6,337 nucleotides of DNA from an uncultured Chlorobiaceae bacterium. GTDB taxonomy: Bacteria > Bacteroidota > Chlorobiia > Chlorobiales > Chlorobiaceae. The position numbers and the translations under genes were made by a program. The notes under the pieces were generated by a model. That model did no database searches. It worked only from the letters and a program-made list of their open reading frames with translations, and was not told the origin of the DNA. Positions 1 to 5,263 of this stretch are shown here, in pieces (position 1 is the first letter of the stretch; every line of letters starts with the position of its first letter). The DNA lies in NCBI GenBank assembly GCA_903904495.1, contig CAIVCU010000134.1:1-6337 (forward strand). The letters run 5' to 3'.

Positions 1-107
1 CCGGATGCTGCTACTATTTTTCTGGTGATATTGCGGTCGGTCAGAAAGTTTTGACCTAATTTTTTTTTTACCGCTATTTCAGTATCCTTATATTCAACTT
101 TTCTCAT
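1..107 (-). CDS. rsmA: RsmA/KsgA 16S rRNA dimethyladenosine methyltransferase, N-terminal part (runs off window)
   Basis: Read leftwards from an ATG at 107-105, the frame gives 35 residues starting MRKVEYKDTEIAVKKK and continuing LGQNFLTDRNITRKIVAAS. LGQNFL-D-NI--KIV is the N-terminal signature of RsmA/KsgA, which dimethylates two adjacent adenines near the 3' end of 16S rRNA during small-subunit assembly, using S-adenosylmethionine. Only the start is present; the methyltransferase domain lies beyond the left edge. No clear Shine-Dalgarno precedes this ATG. An in-frame ATG at 137-135 would add ten residues (MHLKQSQTSL), but the 107 start fits the usual short extension before the motif better. 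The codons for Lys-Lys-Lys contain a run of ten A (T10 at 60-69 on the + strand), a possible slippage site. The gene is divergent from the transketolase gene. Confidence 0.88.
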   Translation of the reverse strand, partial: MRKVEYKDTEIAVKKKLGQNFLTDRNITRKIVAAS

Positions 108-157
108 CAGTGAGGTTTGGGATTGTTTCAAGTGCATATCCACGCGGAAGTAGTTTT

Positions 158-163
158 TATAAT
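158..163 (+). promoter_or_regulatory. Possible -10 element of the transketolase-ybaB-recR-desaturase unit
   Basis: A perfect TATAAT lies about 20 nt before the transketolase start, in the short gap between two divergent genes. No convincing -35 hexamer sits 16-18 nt upstream (135-140 reads catatc). If used, the transcript would start near 170 and have a leader of only about a dozen bases. This is inference from a single motif in AT-rich DNA. Confidence 0.35.
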
Positions 164-182
164 TTAAGTTATTCTGGAAGTA

Positions 183-1166
183 ATGGAAGAAAATATCATC
201 GGGGCCGCTCCGGCGCAATATGTTTCGCGGGGGAACAAAGCTACTCGTACCGGGTTTGGCGACGCTTTGCTTGAAATCGGCCGGGAGGACAGCTCTGTTG
301 TCGCGCTATGCGCCGATCTGACAGGGTCGTTAAACATGAATTTGTTCCGTGAAGCGTTTCCCGACCGTTTTATTCAGACCGGGATAGCTGAAGCCAACAT
401 GATTTCCATGGCTGCCGGTCTTGCTACAACGGGTAAAATACCGGTTGCGGCAAGTTTTGCCGTGTTTGCTACCGGAAGAGTTTTTGACCAGATCCGCCAG
501 TCGGTCTGCTATTCGAACCTCAATGTCAAGATATGTGCCTCTCATGCCGGACTTACGCTCGGTGAGGATGGTGCTACCCACCAGATTCTTGAAGATATCG
601 GCCTGATGCGCGGTTTGCCTAGAATGACGGTTGTTGTGCCCTGCGATTACAGCGAAACTGTACGGGCGACAAAAGCAGTCATAAAGCATAATGGCCCAGT
701 TTACCTGCGGTTCGGAAGGCCGAACGTTCCTGATTTTACCCTGGATGAGGACGGGTTTGAAATCGGCAAGTCGATAGAGCTTCATCCAGGCAAGGACGTG
801 ACCGTTATCGCCTGCGGTATCATGGTATGGAAAGCCCTTGAAGCTGCACGCATTCTTGAAAAAGAGGGCGTTGGTGTCAGGGTTATCAATATGCATACCA
901 TCAAACCTATAGATACTCTGGCCATTGTTCGTGCCGCCAACGATACCGGCGCCATTGTTACTGCTGAAGAACATCAGATTTATAACGGGCTTGGAGATGC
1001 TGTTGCCAATGTCTGTGCCCGCAATATTCCGGTGCCTATAGAAATGGTTTGTGTTGAGGATCAGTTTGGTGAGTCAGGAAAAGCTGATGATCTTCTTGAA
1101 AAATACAAGCTGACAACAGGAGATATTCTTGAAAAAATTTATCTGGCTCTGCGCAGAAAGAATTAA
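183..1166 (+). CDS. Transketolase, C-terminal subunit (split transketolase)
   Basis: A 327-residue protein covering only the pyrimidine-binding and C-terminal domains of transketolase; the thiamine-diphosphate PP domain must come from a separate N-terminal subunit that is not in this window. Transketolase moves two-carbon ketol units between sugar phosphates in the cytoplasmic non-oxidative pentose phosphate pathway. Visible marks: N-terminal KATRTGFGDALLEI (19-32), GIAEAN (67-72) with the family's catalytic glutamate at Glu70, HAGLTLGEDGATHQ (121-134), and the C-terminal EEHQIYNGLGDAVA (262-275) and DQFGESG (293-299). The length matches stand-alone C-terminal subunits, so it is not truncated. 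The ATG at 183 is the only sensible start; GGAAG at 176-180 is too close to be an ideal ribosome site. It is first in the cluster, 70 nt before ybaB. Related 1-deoxyxylulose-5-phosphate synthase C-termini look similar, but the size and DQFGESG motif favour transketolase. Confidence 0.9.
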   Translation: MEENIIGAAPAQYVSRGNKATRTGFGDALLEIGREDSSVVALCADLTGSLNMNLFREAFPDRFIQTGIAEANMISMAAGLATTGKIPVAASFAVFATGRVFDQIRQSVCYSNLNVKICASHAGLTLGEDGATHQILEDIGLMRGLPRMTVVVPCDYSETVRATKAVIKHNGPVYLRFGRPNVPDFTLDEDGFEIGKSIELHPGKDVTVIACGIMVWKALEAARILEKEGVGVRVINMHTIKPIDTLAIVRAANDTGAIVTAEEHQIYNGLGDAVANVCARNIPVPIEMVCVEDQFGESGKADDLLEKYKLTTGDILEKIYLALRRKN

Positions 1167-1236
1167 TGTCACGTTCTATGCATGGAAAAGGATGATAAGT
1201 GATTGACAATTTTTTAACGCAGGGGAGAATCAAGCT

Positions 1237-1572
1237 ATGGCAATGCCTAATTTCGGTGATATGATGAAGCAGATCCAGCAGGCAGGCGAAAAGATGCAGG
1301 ATGTGCAGAAACAACTTGAAAAGATTGTGGCCTATGGCGAGGCCGGAGGCGGGATGGTAAAGGCCAGCGTCAGCGGCAAGCAGAAAGTGCTCAGCCTCAC
1401 CATTGATCCTGATATTATGGATGATCCGGAAATGGTTCAGGATCTTGTGCTGGCTGCCGTGAATAATGCGCTTGACGAGGCGGCAAAACTTGCACAGGAG
1501 GAGATATCCCGGGCGACCGGAGGGATGATGAATCCTGCCGATATCCTCAAGAACCTGAATCTCGGTAAATAG
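1237..1572 (+). CDS. ybaB: YbaB/EbfC family nucleoid-associated protein
   Basis: A 111-residue protein of the YbaB/EbfC family: small cytoplasmic dimers that bind DNA and are very often encoded next to recR. The N-terminal third (about 5-33) is a Gln/Lys-rich helix (MMKQIQQAGEKMQDVQKQLEK). It is followed by the family core: a glycine-rich turn, AGGGMVKASVSGKQKVLSL (36-54), then DPDIMDDPEMVQDLVLAAVN (57-76) and a final helix with ALDEAAKL. The tail ADILKNLNLGK is also normal, so the protein is complete. The ribosome site GGGGAG (1222-1227) lies 9 nt before the ATG, the best in the left cluster. The stop is 6 nt before recR, indicating co-transcription. The family is established from sequence; its exact role in recombination or nucleoid structure is not settled. 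Confidence 0.93.
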   Translation: MAMPNFGDMMKQIQQAGEKMQDVQKQLEKIVAYGEAGGGMVKASVSGKQKVLSLTIDPDIMDDPEMVQDLVLAAVNNALDEAAKLAQEEISRATGGMMNPADILKNLNLGK

Positions 1573-1578
1573 TACTCC

Positions 1579-2193
1579 ATGCATTATACCTCGGTATCTA
1601 TTGAAGTTCTTATTGATGAATTTGCCAAACTTCCCGGTGTCGGACGCAAAACTGCCCAACGTCTTGCAATGCATGTCCTGCATGAACCGAGAACTGAGGC
1701 GGCAAAGCTGGCTGAAGCACTGCTTGAAGTAAAAGACAAGGTTATCCGCTGTTCAGTCTGCCAGAATGTTACCGATAAAGGTGCCGATCCCTGTGCGGTC
1801 TGTACCAGCAGGGCTCGTGACCGTTCGGTAATCTGCGTGGTGGAATCTCCAGTCGATATGCTCGCTTTTGAGAAAACCGGTTACTATAAAGGCCTCTATC
1901 ATGTGCTGCACGGCGTCATTTCACCTCTTGACGGCATAGGACCCGATGATATCAAGGTTCGTGAACTGCTTGTCCGGATTTCAGCTCATGGCCCTTCGGA
2001 AGTCAAGGAGGTTGTTCTTGCGCTGAATCCGACGATTGAAGGCGAAACCACAGCGCTCTACCTCAACAAACTTCTCAAGCCTCTCGGTATCTTTGTAACA
2101 AAAATAGCACGGGGGATACCTGTAGGAGCGGAGCTTGAGTTTATTGACGAAGCCACCCTTTCACGCGCAATGGAAGGGCGTTCGGCTGTTTAG
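1579..2193 (+). CDS. recR: Recombination mediator protein RecR
   Basis: A 204-residue protein of standard RecR length. RecR works with RecO (and RecF) to load RecA on SSB-coated single-stranded DNA at gaps. Domains in order: a helix-hairpin-helix with FAKLPGVGRKTAQRLAMHVL (15-34); a four-cysteine zinc finger, Cys58-x2-Cys61-x10-Cys72-x2-Cys75; a Toprim domain from about 83, beginning VICVVESPVDMLAFEKTGYY with the conserved Glu89; and the C-terminal KIARGIPVGAELEFIDEATL, ending in R. All key elements are intact. The start follows the ybaB stop by 6 nt, with no strong Shine-Dalgarno, so translation is probably coupled to ybaB. The desaturase gene begins 24 nt after the stop. ybaB-recR is a widespread pair; the pigment gene behind it is the unusual part. 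Confidence 0.96.
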   Translation: MHYTSVSIEVLIDEFAKLPGVGRKTAQRLAMHVLHEPRTEAAKLAEALLEVKDKVIRCSVCQNVTDKGADPCAVCTSRARDRSVICVVESPVDMLAFEKTGYYKGLYHVLHGVISPLDGIGPDDIKVRELLVRISAHGPSEVKEVVLALNPTIEGETTALYLNKLLKPLGIFVTKIARGIPVGAELEFIDEATLSRAMEGRSAV

Positions 2194-2217
2194 CAATTCC
2201 GTTTTAATTCCACAATA

Positions 2218-3606
2218 ATGAGTTCAGAAAAAAAGTCAGTCTTGATTCTTGGCGGAGGTCTTGCCGGTTTGACTGCAGCCAAGCGGTTGACAGATAAAGG
2301 ATTTCAGGTCAAAGTGCTTGAAAAAAGAGAGATTTTCGGAGGGAAAGTCTCTTCGTGGAAAGATGAAGAAGGGGACTGGATTGAATCCGGCACCCATTGC
2401 TTTTTTGGAGCATATACCGTCCTCTATGATCTTCTGAAGGAGATCAAAACCGATCATGCCGTGTTGTGGAAGGAGCATCAGCTGACCTATACGCTTAATG
2501 ACGGAGAGCGCTTTACCTTCAATACCTGGGAACTTCCCAGCCCGCTTCATCTCTTGCCGGCGATTGCTAAAAACGGCTATTTCACTCTTGGCGAAATGGC
2601 GGCTTTTTCGAAATCGCTTATTCCTCTTGCGCTGAAAAAGGCTCAATATCCGCCTACACAGGACCACCTGACCTTTGCTGAATGGGCGGAACAGAAAAAA
2701 TTCGGTAAACGACTGATGGACAAAATGTTCCGTCCGATGGCTCTTGCCCTGAAGTTTATTCCGCCGGAAGAGATATCAGCCAAGATTATCCTTGATGTTA
2801 CGGAAACCTTTTATCGCCTTCCTCGGTCATCCTGTATGGGATTTCTGAAAGGGGCACCCCAGGAGTATATCCATCAGCCGCTTCTTGACTATTCAGCGTC
2901 GAAAGGTGCAATCTTCAAGAACAGAACCTCGGTTGAGGAGCTGCTCTTTGACGGGGGCGAAATCAAAGGTGTTCATCTACGCAACGGTGAGATCCTGACT
3001 GCGGATTACTATCTTTGTGCATTGCCAATTCATAACCTGAACCGGGTGCTGCCTGACAACCTGAAAAAACATGACCAGTTTTTCGGGGGACTTGATAATC
3101 TGGATGCTGTTCCTGTGATTTCTGTTCAGATATGGTACGATCGGGAAATCGCCACGGACGATAATGTACTGTTCTCTCCCGATGGTGTTATTCCGGTCTA
3201 TGCAAATCTTGCACGAACCACACCTGATTACCGTATGCTCAGGGGTATGCCCTTCAGCGGTAAAACGCGCTTCGAATTTTGCGTAGCTCCGGCCAGAAAC
3301 CTTATGGGGCTTTCGAAGGAGGAGATAATCCGTCAGGTTGATCTCAGTGTAAGAAACTGCTATCCCGAGGCTTCACGAGGAGCCCGGATTCTGAAGTCAA
3401 CTTTGGTTAAAATCCCTCACTCGGTCTATGCGCCTACTCCTTTTATGGAGCAGTACAGACCGACTCAGACTACCCCTGTTCGCAATCTTTTTCTCGCAGG
3501 TGGATTTTCGCAGCAGCTCTATTACGATTCAATGGGTGGTGCAGTGATGAGCGCCAACCTTGCAGTCGACGGTATAGTGAAGCAATCCGGGTTAATGGAT
3601 CAGTGA
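2218..3606 (+). CDS. crtP: Plant/cyanobacterial-type carotenoid desaturase, probably phytoene desaturase CrtP (CrtQ not excluded)
   Basis: A 462-residue FAD-dependent desaturase. The N-terminus has the dinucleotide-binding fold: VLILGGGLAGLTAAKRL with GxGxxG-type Gly12-Gly17, Glu35 at the end of the second strand, and FGGKVSSW (40-47). The middle carries MALALKFIPPEEISAKI (174-190) and FLKGAPQEYIHQPLLDY (209-225). The C-terminus has RPTQTTPVRNLFLAGGF (414-430) followed by YYDSMGGAVMSANLAVDG (435-452). These match the plant-type PDS/ZDS family, not bacterial CrtI. Such enzymes add double bonds to phytoene (CrtP) or zeta-carotene (CrtQ) at the membrane and pass electrons to quinone. IWYDRE and the VYANLA segment look CrtP-like, while LKGAP and LAGGF-YYDSM look CrtQ-like. 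Unverified memory of a ybaB-recR-crtP order in Chlorobaculum tepidum tips the call to CrtP. It is last in the cluster, with a weak ribosome site, and is followed by a hairpin. Confidence 0.82.
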   Translation: MSSEKKSVLILGGGLAGLTAAKRLTDKGFQVKVLEKREIFGGKVSSWKDEEGDWIESGTHCFFGAYTVLYDLLKEIKTDHAVLWKEHQLTYTLNDGERFTFNTWELPSPLHLLPAIAKNGYFTLGEMAAFSKSLIPLALKKAQYPPTQDHLTFAEWAEQKKFGKRLMDKMFRPMALALKFIPPEEISAKIILDVTETFYRLPRSSCMGFLKGAPQEYIHQPLLDYSASKGAIFKNRTSVEELLFDGGEIKGVHLRNGEILTADYYLCALPIHNLNRVLPDNLKKHDQFFGGLDNLDAVPVISVQIWYDREIATDDNVLFSPDGVIPVYANLARTTPDYRMLRGMPFSGKTRFEFCVAPARNLMGLSKEEIIRQVDLSVRNCYPEASRGARILKSTLVKIPHSVYAPTPFMEQYRPTQTTPVRNLFLAGGFSQQLYYDSMGGAVMSANLAVDGIVKQSGLMDQ

Positions 3607-3629
3607 GAGCAGCACTCAATCATAAGGTG

Positions 3630-3660
3630 CAACCTGCCTGAACTTTTTTCAGGCAGGTTG
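3630..3660 (+). terminator. Perfect 13-bp hairpin after the desaturase gene, between convergent genes
   Basis: CAACCTGCCTGAA (3630-3642) and TTCAGGCAGGTTG (3648-3660) pair perfectly around a 5-nt loop (CTTTT). The hairpin begins 23 nt after the desaturase stop and lies between that gene and a leftward gene ending at 3736. It probably ends transcription or protects the 3' end. The classical U-tract is missing on both strands (AAAAATTG follows on the + strand), so strong intrinsic termination is not certain. Confidence 0.55.
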
Positions 3661-3735
3661 AAAAATTGTAAAGAACACTGACCCGACCCGCGGAGTAAGA
3701 TCGCTTGCTATGCAGTGAAAAGCGCATGGCAGAAT

Positions 3736-3990
3736 TCAGAACGATTCCAAGTCATCTTGCTCTACGCAATCATGATTAATCTCACTGTTTTCTTTGAACT
3801 TTCCGCACCAAGCCTTATGATCAACTTCAGGCCAGCCGCCGGAATTAAAAAGCGCTTTAAAGTCATCGTCATGTTTGTCAGGCTGCTGAATCGGCACCAT
3901 AGACGGTGCTTTCATACGGCACTGCCCCATTTCGTGATTGTATTCCGGAAATGAGAAATAGTGCTCACAAGCTTCACATACTATTTCCAT
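3736..3990 (-). CDS. Small cysteine-rich protein, function unknown
   Basis: An 84-residue protein reading leftwards. The ribosome site GAGGTGAT lies 5 nt before the ATG at 3990-3988 and is the strongest in the window, so translation is well supported. Cysteines: Cys5-x2-Cys8, Cys24 in GQC, Cys62 in WCGKF, and a fifth, Cys75, in the acidic tail. The layout CxxC ... GQCRMKAPS ... GGWPEVDHKAWCGKF resembles a recurrent class of small bacterial and phage proteins with CxxC, G-C, WP-V and WCG-F motifs. Four of the cysteines may bind zinc or an iron-sulfur cluster, but no function is assigned to the class here. There is no signal peptide or membrane segment, so it is probably cytoplasmic. A possible 36-residue gene precedes it by 20 nt. 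It converges on the desaturase gene with a hairpin between them. Confidence 0.75.
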   Translation of the reverse strand: MEIVCEACEHYFSFPEYNHEMGQCRMKAPSMVPIQQPDKHDDDFKALFNSGGWPEVDHKAWCGKFKENSEINHDCVEQDDLESF

Positions 3991-4010
3991 AATATCACCT
4001 CATGTTGTTT

Positions 4011-4121
4011 CTACTCAACTCTTATTTCAAAATAATTACTTTTCCCGTCTTTTGTACTCATTTTTTTTGATTCTGATTCTGGAGACTCTGCTTTGGCAGG
4101 CTTGATTAATTGTGTCGCCAT
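4011..4121 (-). CDS. Possible 36-residue protein upstream of the cysteine-rich protein
   Basis: A short leftward frame from ATG at 4121-4119 to TAG at 4013-4011. It begins MATQLIKPAKAE, continues through a Ser/Glu/Lys-rich stretch (SPESESKK) and ends SNYFEIRVE. The hydrophilic composition is unlike a random frame in AT-rich DNA, and it ends 20 nt before the well-supported cysteine-protein gene, which suggests a two-gene unit. Against it: no clear Shine-Dalgarno, small size and no recognised family. An internal in-frame ATG at 4061-4059, after an A8 run, could give a shorter product. It could also be a leader peptide or chance. Candidate only. Confidence 0.35.
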   Translation of the reverse strand: MATQLIKPAKAESPESESKKMSTKDGKSNYFEIRVE

Positions 4122-4172
4122 TGATGTTATCAGAGTTATCAGATCTCTTTTCCTTTTATCGGTGTTATTCTG

Positions 4173-4204
4173 TTGAAAGAGTGTATTGTTATATTATATA
4201 TAAT
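4173..4204 (+). promoter_or_regulatory. Possible promoter region for the rightward repeat-protein gene, overlapping the leftward one
   Basis: On the + strand, TTGAAA (4173-4178) is 5/6 to the -35 consensus. It is followed by TATATA at 4195-4200 (16-nt gap) or a perfect TATAAT at 4199-4204 (20-nt gap, longer than usual). Either start would leave a leader of about 280 nt before the gene at 4487. The same A/T block also contains the leftward -10 element, so the two promoters would overlap. Confidence 0.25.
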
Positions 4205-4221
4205 TTGTATATATAAAGCAA
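4193..4221 (-). promoter_or_regulatory. Possible promoter for the leftward small-protein genes
   Basis: On the - strand, TTGCTT (4221-4216) is followed after 17 nt by a perfect TATAAT (4198-4193). Transcription would start about 65 nt before the 36-codon frame. The surrounding DNA is so AT-rich that a chance match is possible. Confidence 0.35.
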
Positions 4222-4308
4222 AGATTTCAAAGATTTTTTTCGATACCTCATTTGTGAACTTCAGGGTATATATCATTTTGAAAGGAGCACCATTTGAGTT
4301 GAGGCGCT

Positions 4309-4401
4309 ATGTCTCCCCGGAGCAATCTTCCGAAGCAGGATCGGCGCATCAAAACACGGGCCGTCAATTCCGGATTTCAATATTATTCAACCATTACGTA
4401 A
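4309..4401 (+). CDS. Possible 30-residue basic peptide in the leader of the repeat-protein gene
   Basis: ATG at 4309 with GAGG four bases upstream (4301-4304) opens a 30-codon frame to TAA at 4399-4401. The peptide is basic: MSPRSNLPKQDRRIKTRAVN, then SGFQYYSTIT. It occupies the GC-richer island inside the AT-rich leader, which is why it is listed. It matches no family known to me, and its stop lies in the direct-repeat block 85 nt before the next gene. It could be a leader peptide, a small protein or chance. Confidence 0.25.
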   Translation: MSPRSNLPKQDRRIKTRAVNSGFQYYSTIT

Positions 4402-4486
4402 GTTTCATTTCAGAGCCTAGAGAAATATTCGAGTTTCATTTTTATGTAAGTTTAGCAGACGGAGAAACTGTTAATCGGAGAATACT

Positions 4487-5077
4487 ATGAAAAAAACAAT
4501 CTTGATAACAGCAGGCATTGCCGGAATGGTTCTCGGGAATCCACTTGCTGAGACTCATGCAAGCGTTGGAATTCCAGTAGTGTTCGGGTATAGACCGGTT
4601 TTTGTAATCAATACACGGCCAAGGTTTATTTACCTCAATGATCAAGGATTTTCAGTTTCTTATGGCAGTCCTTATGATATTGTTTTTTATGGCGATACCT
4701 ATTATCTCTATAACGCTGGCTTCTGGTATCGTTCTTCGCATTATCGTGGGCCCTGGGTTGTTGTCCCGGCGCATAATCTTCCTTACAACATAAGACGGCA
4801 TCACTGGGATGATTTAAGAAGGTATCGTGATATTGAGTATCGCCGACACGATCGCCGATACTGGGAAGACAGGGATCGTCACGACCGGGATCGTTTTGAT
4901 GGTGATTGGCGTCACGATGGCCGTGATGGCGGCAGGGATCATGGCGGCGATATTCGTGGCGGCGGCAGGGATCATGGCGGTGATATTCGCGGCGGCGGCA
5001 GAGATCATGGCGGTGATACTCGTGGTGGCGGCAGAGATCATGGAGGAGATAGTCGCGGTGGCGGACGAGATAGATAA
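4487..5077 (+). CDS. Exported protein with C-terminal RDHGGDxRGGG tandem repeats
   Basis: A 196-residue protein of unknown function. Residues 1-25 form a signal peptide: MKKT, a hydrophobic core ILITAGIAGMVLG, and a likely cleavage after THA (23-25). The mature part has an aromatic-rich domain (about 26-115) with FGYRPVFVI, PYDIVFYGDTYYLYNAGFWY and RGPWVVVPAHNLPYNIRR. This resembles small secreted proteins of anaerobic and delta-type bacteria, also of unknown function, that carry D-VYYG--YYLY--GYWYRS--Y-GPW motifs. An Arg/Asp/His-rich stretch follows (116-149), then four exact-phase 11-residue repeats RDHGGDxRGGG (150-193) and RDR. The tail is highly charged and surely disordered; its His and Asp could bind metal. 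GGAG (4477-4480) lies 6 nt before the ATG. The protein is probably periplasmic or surface-bound. A strong hairpin follows 30 nt downstream. Confidence 0.85.
   Translation: MKKTILITAGIAGMVLGNPLAETHASVGIPVVFGYRPVFVINTRPRFIYLNDQGFSVSYGSPYDIVFYGDTYYLYNAGFWYRSSHYRGPWVVVPAHNLPYNIRRHHWDDLRRYRDIEYRRHDRRYWEDRDRHDRDRFDGDWRHDGRDGGRDHGGDIRGGGRDHGGDIRGGGRDHGGDTRGGGRDHGGDSRGGGRDR
4934..5065 (+). repeat. Four tandem 33-bp repeats encoding RDHGGDxRGGG
   Basis: Units at 4934-4966, 4967-4999, 5000-5032 and 5033-5065 each encode RDHGGD-I/T/S-RGGG. The first two are nearly identical in DNA; the last two have mostly synonymous changes (ggc to ggt or gga, agg to aga), so the amino acids are better kept than the bases. 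Copy number could change by slippage or unequal recombination without a frameshift. The repeats also keep other frames open on both strands, which creates false ORFs. Confidence 0.95.
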
Positions 5078-5107
5078 AGACGATCTCAATATGAGACATT
5101 CAAAGTC

Positions 5108-5145
5108 GCAAGAGGGAGTCGAAGAGATTTTCGGCTCCCTCTTGC
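5108..5145 (+). terminator. 16-bp hairpin after the repeat-protein gene
   Basis: GCAAGAGGGAGTCGAA (5108-5123) pairs with TTCGGCTCCCTCTTGC (5130-5145) with one G-U wobble around a 6-nt loop, 30 nt after the stop. TTGTATAAA follows, a weak U-rich tail. It is a probable intrinsic terminator. Confidence 0.7.
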
Positions 5146-5263
5146 TTGTATAAACCTCGCTGGAATTAAAAAGATATGCGACTTCCCCCTTTTACACGTT
5201 GATCAATATGTATTCGTAACCCCTATGCTGCATTGTTTCGCCCGCTACAGCAGCGGAAAAACT

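Larger units (their letters stand above)
4122..4486. other. AT-rich intergenic region between divergent transcription units
   Basis: This 365-nt stretch has no securely supported gene. The part at 4180-4215 is almost pure A/T and carries TATAAT-like sequences on both strands. A GC-richer island at about 4300-4380 holds a possible 30-codon frame (4309-4401). Just before the repeat-protein gene are two interleaved short direct repeats: AGTTTCATTT at 4401 and 4432, and TAYGTAAGTTT at 4395 and 4443. It probably holds the promoters and a long leader for the rightward gene. Confidence 0.6.

Noticed and set aside
330..974. Long - strand frame opposite the transketolase gene
   Set aside because: The + strand protein is unmistakable and complete; the antisense frame shows no family motif.
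1203..1231. TTGACA before ybaB as a promoter
   Set aside because: The -35 match is perfect, but at 16 nt spacing only GAGAAT follows, overlapping the ribosome site. Transcription would then start at the ATG and lose the clear Shine-Dalgarno.
1036..1683. Long - strand frame opposite ybaB and the recR start
   Set aside because: Two conserved genes occupy the + strand; the reverse translation is low-complexity Leu/His-rich text without motifs.
3715..3954. + strand frame opposite the cysteine-rich protein
   Set aside because: The - strand frame has a strong Shine-Dalgarno and structured cysteine motifs; this one has neither.
4173..4490. 105-codon + frame overlapping the repeat-protein start by ATGA
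   Set aside because: It needs a TTG start inside the promoter-like block, its composition changes abruptly halfway, it has no suitable ribosome site and it matches no family known to me. The ATGA overlap looks accidental.
4934..5077. Tandem repeats as a CRISPR-like array
   Set aside because: Units are directly adjacent without spacers and in frame with a secreted protein.
4635..5153. Several overlapping frames (both strands) across the repeat-protein gene
   Set aside because: The 33-bp repeats are a multiple of three and keep every frame open, giving repetitive His/Arg or Ala/Ile strings. Only the + frame from 4487 has a signal peptide and a ribosome site.
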